Source: Alphaproteobacteria bacterium UBA1301 (GTDB taxonomy: Bacteria > Pseudomonadota > Alphaproteobacteria > Micropepsales > Micropepsaceae). From it: a DNA stretch of 64,000 nt. The notes below the pieces were generated by a model that worked only from the letters and a program-made list of their open reading frames with translations, was not told where the DNA came from and did no database searches. The position numbers were made by a program, and so were the translations under genes. Numbering within the stretch: position 1 is the stretch's first letter; the number at the start of each line of letters is the position of its first letter. The stretch covers positions 519,824-583,823 of the forward strand of contig DBUB01000002.1 of the NCBI GenBank assembly GCA_002307725.1, given 5' to 3'. Shown piece after piece: positions 9,238 to 17,556 of the stretch.

Positions 9238-9531
9238 ATGAAAGCGGTGTTTCTGACGCCAGCCTTTACCGGCACGACGGCAGCGATTCCGGCGCGGGCC
9301 AAGTTGGCGTTGCCGGTGCAGCCCGCCACCGCCAAGAACGGTATGCGGGCGGCGGTGTCGATCGACGGCGGACCGCTCACGGTGCTCGATTTTTTCGCGG
9401 CCGAGTTTAGCAAAAGCTGGCATCAGCACGTCCTCACCAACAGCGCCGTTGCCGTGGTGCATGGGCTGAAGTTGAAGCCACGCGCCTATAGCCCCATCCC
9501 CGAAACCCGGTTGGAAAGGACCGCGCCGTGA
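9238..9531 (+). pseudogene. Remnant resembling the C-terminal domain of a GH115 alpha-glucuronidase
   Basis: The 97-residue frame starts at an ATG with CCAGGAGAGG upstream. Its core (PVQPATAKNGMRAAVSIDGG, then PLTVLDFFAAEFSKSWHQHVLTN and HGLKLKP) reads like the beta-sandwich C-terminal domain of GH115 xylan alpha-glucuronidases, which normally ends a protein of over 800 residues and continues into a DPG motif. Here nothing precedes the domain and the frame changes to unrelated sequence (AYSPIPETRLERTAP) where the DPG part should be. I read it as what is left after deletion of a GH115 gene, still carrying an operator and ribosome site. The family assignment is from memory of the pattern and is moderate; a small independent secreted protein is the alternative. 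Confidence 0.45.
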
Positions 9532-9646
9532 CCGGCTCGATATCGCGAAATCGTCACGATTTGAGACGCCGCATGCCTTGGCTTTCACTTGGCCGGAAGG
9601 GGGCGGTGGCAGTACCGTGGCTACGGAGTTCCTTAGGAAGATCGCC

Positions 9647-10942
9647 ATGAGTAGATTGTCGCGCCGTGAATGCATGGGCCAAGGTATCGGATGGGCCGCT
9701 GCCGGGGCGATGGCGTTCGACAGCGCCTTCGCCGGTCCCGGCCCCAAACGCGACATCAAGCATGGCCGCGGTCACCCCCACCACCATCGCTTTTTCGATA
9801 AGGCGGGCAGCGCGCCGGATTCGCTCAACGGGCTGGCGCTGGCCAAGGGGCTGGCGTTCGGATGCTGCCTGGGGACTGGCGTCCACAAGACAGCGGCCAC
9901 GACGACCACGCCGGCGCCAAGCCTGAAGCCATTCGAGAAGATCAAGTCCGGTTATGACGATCCGCAGATGCGCGGGCTTCTGGTGGCGCAATGCGGCATC
10001 CTGGTACCGGAAAACGAACTCAAAATGTACGCTCTGCGCCCGACGCCCAAGGGCTTCGATTTTTCCCGCGCCGACCTGTTGATGGGGTTTGCCGGTCAGT
10101 ACCAAATGGCCGTGCGCGGTCACACGCTGCTCTGGAACCGCACCCAGTGGCTGCCCGAGTGGGTGAGCAAGTTCGATTTCGGGAAAACGCCAGGGGCCGC
10201 CGCGGAAAAGATGCTGCGCGAACATATCAAAACCGTGTGCAGCCGCTACTCCGGCCGCATTTTCTCCTACGACGTCGTCAATGAGTCGATCGCACCTGCC
10301 ACCGGCGAAATGGAAGACTCGCCCTTCACCAAGGCGATGGGGCCGGAGGTGATCGACTTCTGTTTTCATGCTGCGCGCGAAGCCGCGCCTAAGGCCCAGC
10401 TCGTCTACAACGATTACATGAGCTGGTCGCCCAAGGATGCCGCGCATCGCGCCGGCGTGTTGAAGCTCCTCGAGCGGCTCAAGAAGGCGAATGTGCCGGT
10501 CGATGCCCTCGGCATCCAGGCCCACATTGGCTCCAACGGCATGGGCACCGCCACCGGGTTTCTGGGCGATGCCGATCAGGTGGAGTGGAAGAAGTTCCTC
10601 GATGCCGTGATCGGAATGGGGCTGGATCTCGTCATCACCGAATTCGACATCAACGACAAATCCGTCAACGGCACGATTGCCGAGCGCGATAAAGTCGTGG
10701 CCGATTACGCCAAGGCCTATCTCGACATCGCGCTCAGCTATCCGCAGACCCGCTACATCATGGCCTGGGGCCTGAGCGACAAGTATTCCTGGCTGCAGCA
10801 CACCTCGCCGCGGCCCGACGGATTGCCCAAGCGTCCGACGCCCTATGACGAGAAGTTCCAGCCGAAGGCGCTCCGCAAGGCCATCGTCGAGTCGATCGCC
10901 GCGGCGCCGTCACGTCCGTTATTGCTGATGACCACCGCATAG
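9647..10942 (+). CDS. GH10 endo-1,4-beta-xylanase, exported
   Basis: The 431-residue product is a family 10 retaining xylanase that cuts the xylan backbone. Visible GH10 marks are ENELKMYALRP (substrate subsites), RGHTLLWNRTQWLPEW, the acid/base E213 in YDVVNES, and the nucleophile E332 in VITEFDIND, then YIMAWGLSDKYSWL. The ATG at 9647 is preferred (AGGAAG 9 bp upstream) over in-frame codons from 9578. The N-terminus SRLSRRECMGQGIGWAAAGAMAF has a twin-arginine-like pair and hydrophobic stretch, so Tat export to the periplasm or outside is likely. A His-rich stretch (about residues 40-50) follows the signal. It is the first intact gene of a run GH10, oxidoreductase, lipoprotein, GH67, GH67. 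Confidence 0.93.
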   Translation: MSRLSRRECMGQGIGWAAAGAMAFDSAFAGPGPKRDIKHGRGHPHHHRFFDKAGSAPDSLNGLALAKGLAFGCCLGTGVHKTAATTTTPAPSLKPFEKIKSGYDDPQMRGLLVAQCGILVPENELKMYALRPTPKGFDFSRADLLMGFAGQYQMAVRGHTLLWNRTQWLPEWVSKFDFGKTPGAAAEKMLREHIKTVCSRYSGRIFSYDVVNESIAPATGEMEDSPFTKAMGPEVIDFCFHAAREAAPKAQLVYNDYMSWSPKDAAHRAGVLKLLERLKKANVPVDALGIQAHIGSNGMGTATGFLGDADQVEWKKFLDAVIGMGLDLVITEFDINDKSVNGTIAERDKVVADYAKAYLDIALSYPQTRYIMAWGLSDKYSWLQHTSPRPDGLPKRPTPYDEKFQPKALRKAIVESIAAAPSRPLLLMTTA

Positions 10943-10951
10943 GAGATCACC

Positions 10952-12304
10952 ATGGCCAGCCGGCGTGAAGTTTTGGGCGGCGTCGCCGCTGCAACGTTTC
11001 TTAGTTCCGGTTGGAGTGCCTTTGCGGCGTCGCGGCCCTATCGTGTCGGGGTAATTGGCTCAGCTTGGATGGGCCGCTGCAATCTGTTTGCTCTGATGCA
11101 AGTGGCTCCGGTTGACGTCGTAGCGCTGTGCGATGTCGACCATTTGATGCTCACCGATTTGGCCGCGCGCATTGCCGCGTTCCCGGATTCGGTGGTACGT
11201 CAGACCCATAAGCCGCAATTCTACGGCGACTATCGCCAGATGCTGAAGAAACATGCCTTCGACATCGTGATCGTCGCCACGCCCGATCACTGGCATGCCT
11301 TGCCGGCGATTGCCGCGCTGAAGACGGGCGCGCACGTTTATCTCGAGAAGCCGATCACCGTCGATGTCGCGGAAGGCAAAGCAATCCTGAACGCCGCGCG
11401 TGCTGCGGGCCGTGTGGTGCAGGTGGGAACCCAGCGTCGCACTTCGCCGCCGCATGTGGAGGCGCGCGACCGCATCGTGCGCGAGGGTCGTCTCGGCAAA
11501 GTCGGTCATGTCGAGCTTTATGGCTACTTTCACCAGCGCAAGGCGGTTTTCGCGCCGTTGGCAAAACCACCCGCAACGCTCGATTGGGAAATGTATTGCG
11601 GGCCCGCGCCATTGGTGCCCTACCGGCCCGACATCCATCCTATCAACTGGCGGGCCTTTCGCGAATTCGGCAACGGCTATATCGCCGATCTCGGCGTGCA
11701 TTTCGTCGACACCGTGCGCTGGATGCTGGGTTTGCGCTGGCCCAAACGGATTTCCTCGGTCGGCGGCGTGTTCGTCGACAAGGCGAGCCCAGCGACGGTG
11801 GTCGACAGCCAGCAGGCGATCTGGGAATACGACGATCTGCTGATGACCTGGTCCAATCGCGAATGGGGTAAGGTTCCAGACGGATTCGCAGGCGGCTGGG
11901 GCGCGGTTCTGCATGGCGAAAAGGGAACGCTGACCCTATCGCCCAGCGCCTACCGGTTTGAACCCGAAGGCAGAGGCCCAGTTTTGAGCGGAAATTTCGA
12001 CGCCGAACTGCACCGCTTTCCCAACGACGCCAAGCTGTTGCCATCGGATCGCGAACTGGTGCCGCTGACCCGCGGGAATATGCGCGATTTTCTCGCCGCC
12101 ATCGAACAGAACAAGCGGCCCATCGCCGATATTGAGGAAGGCTACATTTCGACCTCGACCAGCATTCTGGCCAATCTCGCCATGGACCTCGGTCGCCCGA
12201 TCCGCTGGGACGGCAAAGCCGAGTGCGTCATCGGCGATGACGAAGCCCAGAGAAGACTGGTCCGGCCGTACCGGACGCCTTGGATTCATCCCGCCGGGGC
12301 CTGA
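10952..12304 (+). CDS. Tat-exported Gfo/Idh/MocA-family oxidoreductase
   Basis: The 450-residue product starts ASRREVLGGVAAATFLSSGW, a twin-arginine signal, followed by a Rossmann domain (YRVGVIGSAWMGRCNL), the conserved VYLEKPIT motif, and the C-terminal alpha/beta domain with FGNGYIADLGVHFVDTVRWM. The family covers NAD(P)-dependent sugar dehydrogenases and oxidoreductases. Tat-exported members, such as glucose-fructose oxidoreductase and some GH109-like proteins, carry their cofactor bound. It starts 9 bp after the xylanase stop (RBS AGGAG) and precedes two GH67 genes, so a role on an exposed sugar or uronate end of xylan fragments is plausible. The substrate is unknown. Confidence 0.85.
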   Translation: MASRREVLGGVAAATFLSSGWSAFAASRPYRVGVIGSAWMGRCNLFALMQVAPVDVVALCDVDHLMLTDLAARIAAFPDSVVRQTHKPQFYGDYRQMLKKHAFDIVIVATPDHWHALPAIAALKTGAHVYLEKPITVDVAEGKAILNAARAAGRVVQVGTQRRTSPPHVEARDRIVREGRLGKVGHVELYGYFHQRKAVFAPLAKPPATLDWEMYCGPAPLVPYRPDIHPINWRAFREFGNGYIADLGVHFVDTVRWMLGLRWPKRISSVGGVFVDKASPATVVDSQQAIWEYDDLLMTWSNREWGKVPDGFAGGWGAVLHGEKGTLTLSPSAYRFEPEGRGPVLSGNFDAELHRFPNDAKLLPSDRELVPLTRGNMRDFLAAIEQNKRPIADIEEGYISTSTSILANLAMDLGRPIRWDGKAECVIGDDEAQRRLVRPYRTPWIHPAGA

Positions 12305-12317
12305 CAGGAATTAAGCA

Positions 12318-12563
12318 ATGTCATCACGCCAAATCCTGTCGGCCGCCACGGCCTTGATTGTTCTGTCTGGCTGCGCCTCGCTGCAAGGTCATGAACCGGC
12401 AAGTCCGGGAACGGTCGCCCCCTCGCACGTCACCCAAGACGATAAGGACGTCTATTTCGGCGCGTTTGGTTACGCGGACCGCGAAGCTGGGCGGGCGATG
12501 ACGCGCCACACCGCTGGGCTCACCTATTGCAGCGGCGACAATCTGCCGACGCTGCAAGCCTAA
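12318..12563 (+). CDS. Small predicted lipoprotein, possibly truncated
   Basis: The 81-residue frame begins SRQILSAATALIVLSGC, a type II signal with lipobox LSGC at residues 15-19, and has CAGGAATT before the ATG. The mature part would be about 60 residues with no domain I recognise (DDKDVYFGAFGYADREAGRAM). It sits 13 bp after the oxidoreductase and 55 bp before the first GH67. It may be a genuine small lipoprotein, or the N-terminal stump of a longer xylan-active lipoprotein lost by deletion, as the neighbouring GH115 remnant suggests can happen here. Confidence 0.5.
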   Translation: MSSRQILSAATALIVLSGCASLQGHEPASPGTVAPSHVTQDDKDVYFGAFGYADREAGRAMTRHTAGLTYCSGDNLPTLQA

Positions 12564-12618
12564 TGCGATATCGCCGATCCCTTGGCGCTGTCGCCCAAAT
12601 AGCAACAAGAGGCTTTCC

Positions 12619-14814
12619 ATGAAACTTCTGCCGCTCGTGCTCGCCGCTGCCTTCGGAATGTTGTCTGCTGCGCAGGCGGAAGACGGCTATCAGCTTTGGC
12701 TGCGGTATCAGCCGCTCGAGAAACCGGCGCTGGCTGGGTATCGCGGCGTCGGTACCGAAGTCGTCAGCGCCAGCCATTCGGCCACCGCCAAGGTCACCGC
12801 CGATGAACTGGTGCGCGGACTTTCGGGCCTTCTCGCGAAACGGATCGCGGCTGGCGACAGCATCCGGACGGGCGGCGCCGTGCTTTTCGGAACGCCTACC
12901 AATTCGCCGACCATCGCGAGCCTGAAGCTGCCGCTTGAGAATCTCGGCCCTGAAGGCTACGTGATCCGCAGCCTGACGGTGAAAGGCAAGAAGATCACCG
13001 TCATCGCCGGTAACAGCGACATTGGCGCGCTCTATGGTGCCTTCCGCTTCTTGAAAGTCATCCAGACCCGCGCCCCCGCCGATCATCTCGACATCGTGTC
13101 GGCACCGGCGGTGAAGCTGCGCCTGCTTGATCATTGGGACAATCTCGACGGCACCATCGAGCGCGGTTATGCCGGGGCATCGATCTTCAATTGGTGGACA
13201 CTGCCCGAGCACGTCTCGCCGCGGCTGGTCGATTACGCCCGCGCCAATGCGTCGATCGGCATCAATGGTGCGGTGGTGATCAATGTCAACGCCTCGGCGC
13301 TAATCCTGACGCGGGACTATATCGCCAAGGTTGCCGCGATTGCCGACACGCTGAGGCCTTACGGCATCAAGGTCTATCTTTCCGCGCGCTTCAGCGCGCC
13401 GATCGAAATCGGCCGCCTTCCCACCGCCGATCCGCTTGATCCTGCCGTGCGCGCCTGGTGGAAGAACAAGGCCGATGAGATCTATCATGCCATTCCCGAT
13501 TTCGGCGGCTTCCTGGTCAAGGCCAATTCGGAAGGCCAGCCGGGGCCGCAGGATTACGGCCGCAGTCACGCCGACGGCGCCAACATGCTGGCCGATGCGC
13601 TGGCACCACATGGCGGCGTCGTGATGTGGCGCGCCTTTGTCTACAGCCACGAAGTGCCCGACGATCGCATCAAGCAGGCCTATTCCGAGTTCAAGCCGTT
13701 CGACGGCAAGTTCCGCGACAACGTCATCGTGCAGGTGAAGAACGGGCCGCTCGATTTCCAGCCACGCGAGCCGTTCAGCGCCCTGTTCGGCGCTACGCCC
13801 GCCACCAACACCGGCCTGGAAGTCCAGATCACCAAGGAATATCTCGGCTTCAACACCCACCTCGTCTATCTCGGGCCGCTGTGGCAGGAGGTGATGCAGT
13901 CCGATACCTATGCCAAAGGTCCCAGTTCGACCGTCGCCAAGGTAATCGACGGCTCGCTGTTCGGCAGCAAGCTGACCCTGATGGCGGGTGTTTCCAACAT
14001 CGGCGCCGACCGCAACTGGTGCGGCTCGATCTTCGACCAGGCCAATTGGTACGCCTTCGGGCGCCTAGCCTGGGACCCGAATGCAAGCGCCGGCGACATC
14101 GCGAACGATTGGGTCAAGCTGACGTTCAACAACAATCCGGCGCTTACGAAGCCGGTGGTCGGCTTGATGATGGGCTCGCGCGAGATCGCGGTCGATTATA
14201 TGACGCCGTTGGGGCTCGCCCATCAGATGGGCACGTCGGGCCATTACGGGCCGGGACCGTGGGTCGATGACGCCGGCCGTCCCGATTGGAATCCGGTCTA
14301 TTATGCGCGCGCCGATCGGAGTGGTATCGGCTTCGACCGCACCGCGACGGGCTCGAATGCGGTGGCGCAATACTTCCCAGCGGTAGCTGACAAGTTCTCG
14401 AAACTGGAGACCACGCCCGAGAACCTGCTGCTCTGGTTCCATCATGTCCCCTGGAGCTACCGGGTGGCGTCGGGCCGCACCCTATGGGACGAACTCGTCA
14501 GCCGCTACACCGACGGCGAGGCCAAGGTGCATGCGATGGCCGGCACCTGGGCGAAGTTGAAGCCGCTGATCGATGCCGAGCGCTTCGACGTCACCGCCGA
14601 TGATCTCACCATTCAAGAACGCGACGCCAAGCTATGGCGCGATGCGTCCATCGCCTATTTCCAAAGCGTGTCGGGTCTGCCGCTGCCGGCCGGGATGAAG
14701 GCGCCCGCGCACAGCCTTTCTTATTATAAGGCACTGTCGTGGCCGTATGCGCCGGGGCAGGGCGGGCCGGGCCGGAAGATCTTGCCGCCGCCGGAAGATG
14801 ACACCCAACACTGA
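12619..14814 (+). CDS. GH67 alpha-glucuronidase, copy 1
   Basis: The 731-residue product has a Sec signal (KLLPLVLAAAFGMLSAAQA) and then the GH67 start EDGYQLWLRY. GH67 enzymes remove (4-O-methyl-)glucuronic acid from the terminal xylose of aldouronic acids, by inversion. The catalytic residues are in place: general acid E305 (KANSEGQPGPQ), and the base pair D379 (KNGPLDFQPREP) and E407 (TKEYLG), with the same spacing as E292/D365/E393 of the Cellvibrio enzyme. Also present are RLLDHWDNLDGTIERGYAG and VYLSARFSAP. Many GH67 proteins are cytosolic; the signal peptide places this one in the periplasm. It is followed by a close paralogue after 15 bp. Confidence 0.95.
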   Translation: MKLLPLVLAAAFGMLSAAQAEDGYQLWLRYQPLEKPALAGYRGVGTEVVSASHSATAKVTADELVRGLSGLLAKRIAAGDSIRTGGAVLFGTPTNSPTIASLKLPLENLGPEGYVIRSLTVKGKKITVIAGNSDIGALYGAFRFLKVIQTRAPADHLDIVSAPAVKLRLLDHWDNLDGTIERGYAGASIFNWWTLPEHVSPRLVDYARANASIGINGAVVINVNASALILTRDYIAKVAAIADTLRPYGIKVYLSARFSAPIEIGRLPTADPLDPAVRAWWKNKADEIYHAIPDFGGFLVKANSEGQPGPQDYGRSHADGANMLADALAPHGGVVMWRAFVYSHEVPDDRIKQAYSEFKPFDGKFRDNVIVQVKNGPLDFQPREPFSALFGATPATNTGLEVQITKEYLGFNTHLVYLGPLWQEVMQSDTYAKGPSSTVAKVIDGSLFGSKLTLMAGVSNIGADRNWCGSIFDQANWYAFGRLAWDPNASAGDIANDWVKLTFNNNPALTKPVVGLMMGSREIAVDYMTPLGLAHQMGTSGHYGPGPWVDDAGRPDWNPVYYARADRSGIGFDRTATGSNAVAQYFPAVADKFSKLETTPENLLLWFHHVPWSYRVASGRTLWDELVSRYTDGEAKVHAMAGTWAKLKPLIDAERFDVTADDLTIQERDAKLWRDASIAYFQSVSGLPLPAGMKAPAHSLSYYKALSWPYAPGQGGPGRKILPPPEDDTQH

Positions 14815-14829
14815 TTGGGGAGAAACTGC

Positions 14830-17007
14830 ATGAAGTGGGTATTGCTGGCCTTGTGCGCCGCGGTAACACTGGCACCGGCGCGGGCCGAAGACGGCTATCA
14901 ACTGTGGCTGCGCTATCGCCCGCTCGAAAAGCAAACGCTGGAGCGCACCCGCGGTACCGGCCTGGAAGTCGTCACCGCGGGCCATTCGGCGACCGCAGAG
15001 GTGACGCGGGCGGAATTGGTGCGCGGGCTCGAAGGGCTCTTGGCGCACAAGGTGAAAACCAGTGATCACGTTGGTGGGCCGGGAGCGGTGCTGTTCGGAA
15101 CGCCGCAGGATTCGCCCACGATTGCCGCGCTGAACCTGCCGCTGACCCGCGCCGGAAGCGACGGCTTTGTCATCAAGAGTGCGGTCACTAAAGGCCGCAA
15201 GCTGATCGTTATTGCCGGCAATACCGATGTGGGCGTGCTGCACGGCGCCTTCGCGTTCTTGCGCCTGATCCAAACCGGCCGCACGCTCGACAAGCTCGAC
15301 ATCGTCGAGTCCCCGAAGATCGCCTTACGCATGATCGATCATTGGGACAACCTCGACCGCACCATGGAACGCGGCTTTTCCGGGTTTTCGATTTTCAATT
15401 GGTGGGAGCTGCCCGGCCACGTCGATCCGCAGCTCATTGATTACGCCCGCGCCCAGGCGTCGCTCGGTATCAACGCGGTGGTGCTGACCAACCCCTCCGG
15501 TCTCACCACGGCCATCAGCCTGACCGAACCCTGGCTGAAGAAAGTTGCGGCGGTGGCGGATGTGCTGCGCCCTTATGGCATCAAGGTTTTTCTTTCGGCG
15601 CGGTTTTCCTGTCCGATGGAACTCGGCGGCCTCAAAACCGCCGATCCGCTTGATCCAAATGTGCGCGTCTGGTGGAAGGCCAAGGCCGACGAGATTTATC
15701 GCATCATTCCGGACTTCGGCGGCTTCCTGGTGAAGGCCAATTCCGAAGGTCAGCCGGGCCCGCAGGATTACGGCCGCAGTCATGCCGACGGCGCCAATAT
15801 GATGGCCGAGGCGCTGCAGCCCCATGGCGGCATCGTGATCTGGCGTGCCTTCGTCTATTCACCGGGGCCTGAAGACCGCGTGAAACAGGCCTACAACGAG
15901 TTCAAACCGCTCGATGGGCAGTTTGCCGGCAATGTCGTGATTCAGGTCAAGAACGGGCCGCTCGATTTTCAGCCGCGCGAGCCGTTCAGCCCGTTGTTCG
16001 GCGGCCTGGAAAAGACCCCGACCGCGCTCGAACTGCAGCAGACCAAGGAATATCTCGGCTTTGAAATCCACCTCGTTTATCTCGGCCCGCTGTGGCAGGA
16101 GGTGCTCAGCGCCGACACCTTTGCGAAAGGCCCGGGTTCGACGGTGGCGCGCGTCATCGACGGCGAGGTGTTCGGCAATAAGCTGAGTGTGATCGCCGGG
16201 GTTTCCAATATCGGCACCGCGCGCAATTGGTCAGGCTCGATCTTCGATCAGGCCAACTGGTACGCCTATGGCCGGCTCGCCTGGAATCCCGAGCTTGATG
16301 CCAAAACCCTCGCCGAGGACTGGGTGCGGATGACCTTTACCGGTAATCCGGCCTTCACCGGCCCGGTGGTCGATATGATGATGGGCTCGCGCGAGACCGC
16401 GGTCGACTACATGACTCCGCTGGGGCTCGCTCATCAAATGGCGACCGGCCATCACTACGGCCCCGGTCCGTGGGTGAACGATGCCGGACGCCCGGATTGG
16501 AATCCGGTCTATTACAACAACGCCGGCAAAGACGGCATCGGCTTCGACCGCGCCGCCACGGGCTCAAATGCGGTGGCACAATATGCGCCGCCCTTGGCCG
16601 CGATCTTCTCCGATCCTGCGAAAACGCCCGAGCCGCTGTTGCTGTGGTTCCACCATCTGCCATGGGACTACCGCATGGCATCGGGCAAGACATTGTGGGA
16701 CGAACTGACGTTGCATTACGCCCGCGGCGTCGAACAGGTGGCCGTAATGCAGGCGATGTGGGCAAAGATGAAGCCCTATGTCGACGCGGAGCGCTGGCAG
16801 ATCACCGCCGACTTCCTTGCCATCCAATATGGCGACGCCGTGATCTGGCGCGATGCCTCGATCGCTACGTTCCAATCGCTATCGGGCAGGGCACTGCCGG
16901 CGGGCGTTCCCGCACCGGCGCACGACCTGGAGTGGTACAAAACGCAGAAGCTGCCGTTTGCGCCGGGTAATCCCGGCAAGACGGCGTCACCGTTCCGCGG
17001 CGATTAG
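14830..17007 (+). CDS. GH67 alpha-glucuronidase, copy 2
   Basis: This is a 725-residue tandem paralogue of the preceding gene, collinear along the whole length and largely identical in the catalytic half. The triad is intact: E306 (KANSEGQPGPQ), D379 (KNGPLDFQPREP), E407 (TKEYLG). I chose the ATG at 14830, with GGGGAGA upstream and a clean Sec signal (KWVLLALCAAVTLAPARA), over a TTG at 14815. Both copies should be periplasmic. Differences cluster in the N-terminal domain and in loops such as the segment after REPFSPLFGG, which may tune substrate length or methylation preference. It ends the GH10-GH67 run. Confidence 0.95.
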   Translation: MKWVLLALCAAVTLAPARAEDGYQLWLRYRPLEKQTLERTRGTGLEVVTAGHSATAEVTRAELVRGLEGLLAHKVKTSDHVGGPGAVLFGTPQDSPTIAALNLPLTRAGSDGFVIKSAVTKGRKLIVIAGNTDVGVLHGAFAFLRLIQTGRTLDKLDIVESPKIALRMIDHWDNLDRTMERGFSGFSIFNWWELPGHVDPQLIDYARAQASLGINAVVLTNPSGLTTAISLTEPWLKKVAAVADVLRPYGIKVFLSARFSCPMELGGLKTADPLDPNVRVWWKAKADEIYRIIPDFGGFLVKANSEGQPGPQDYGRSHADGANMMAEALQPHGGIVIWRAFVYSPGPEDRVKQAYNEFKPLDGQFAGNVVIQVKNGPLDFQPREPFSPLFGGLEKTPTALELQQTKEYLGFEIHLVYLGPLWQEVLSADTFAKGPGSTVARVIDGEVFGNKLSVIAGVSNIGTARNWSGSIFDQANWYAYGRLAWNPELDAKTLAEDWVRMTFTGNPAFTGPVVDMMMGSRETAVDYMTPLGLAHQMATGHHYGPGPWVNDAGRPDWNPVYYNNAGKDGIGFDRAATGSNAVAQYAPPLAAIFSDPAKTPEPLLLWFHHLPWDYRMASGKTLWDELTLHYARGVEQVAVMQAMWAKMKPYVDAERWQITADFLAIQYGDAVIWRDASIATFQSLSGRALPAGVPAPAHDLEWYKTQKLPFAPGNPGKTASPFRGD

Positions 17008-17192
17008 ATCTTTGTCTCGGGCGGAAAATTGCCAAATACGCTAGCGCTATTGGCGCCACCTTTTCTGAATGCGCGCGCACGTGAAGACGAATGTGTCTGC
17101 AGGTGTCCGCTATCATCCAGGATGGGCGAGGCCGCTTCCTCATGAGTTTTGGCACCACACCGCAACAATCCTGCTTCAATAACTCGGACAAA

Positions 17193-17206
17193 GGGTATCG
17201 GTAACA
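17193..17206. promoter_or_regulatory. LacI-family operator candidate D
   Basis: GGGTATCGGTAACA is a weaker version of the shared site, with CG centre, 351 bp upstream of the receptor start and 220 bp upstream of site E. That distance could allow a repression loop. The whole 17008-17556 region has no gene; it is more AT-rich than its surroundings and also holds a 13-bp perfect palindrome at 17243-17255. Confidence 0.4.
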
Positions 17207-17412
17207 AAAAGCCTAAGTCCTACGCCCGCTTAAGTAGTATATTAGAGACTCTCTAGTAAACGCCATGCTCATATTTAAGTCTTAAAACATCAATATTGCA
17301 ATTATAGATATCATTGTCGCTGGTGTTTTCGCAGCAACACCCGAGTGTATTCGTAATTGATCGGACGTTTGCCGCCTTGACGGTACAATCACTGCGGCAT
17401 AATGCTAATGAT

Positions 17413-17426
17413 TGTTACCGCTAACA
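17413..17426. promoter_or_regulatory. LacI-family operator candidate E
   Basis: TGTTACCGCTAACA is one of the best copies of the 14-bp site, with one asymmetric pair. It lies 131 bp upstream of the TonB-dependent receptor start, where it could overlap the promoter. Confidence 0.7.
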
Positions 17427-17556
17427 TAAACGGCTTGGACCAAAGTCGGAATGGGCGGCCATTGAGGGGGCGAAAGCAGCACTCAGTCAGGCAGTTCAGG
17501 TCCGACGTCGGGTCATCGAACCAACAAAACGACGACGCCCAAAGGGGAGGAACAGA

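Noticed and set aside
9548..9562. The inverted repeat AAATCG-TCA-CGATTT before the GH10 gene
   Set aside because: The stem is only six bases and AT-rich, with no T-run and no matching copies elsewhere.
17243..17255. The perfect palindrome TAGAGACTCTCTA upstream of the TonB receptor
   Set aside because: It occurs once, does not match the shared operator, and could be chance in an AT-rich region. It is noted but not called a site.
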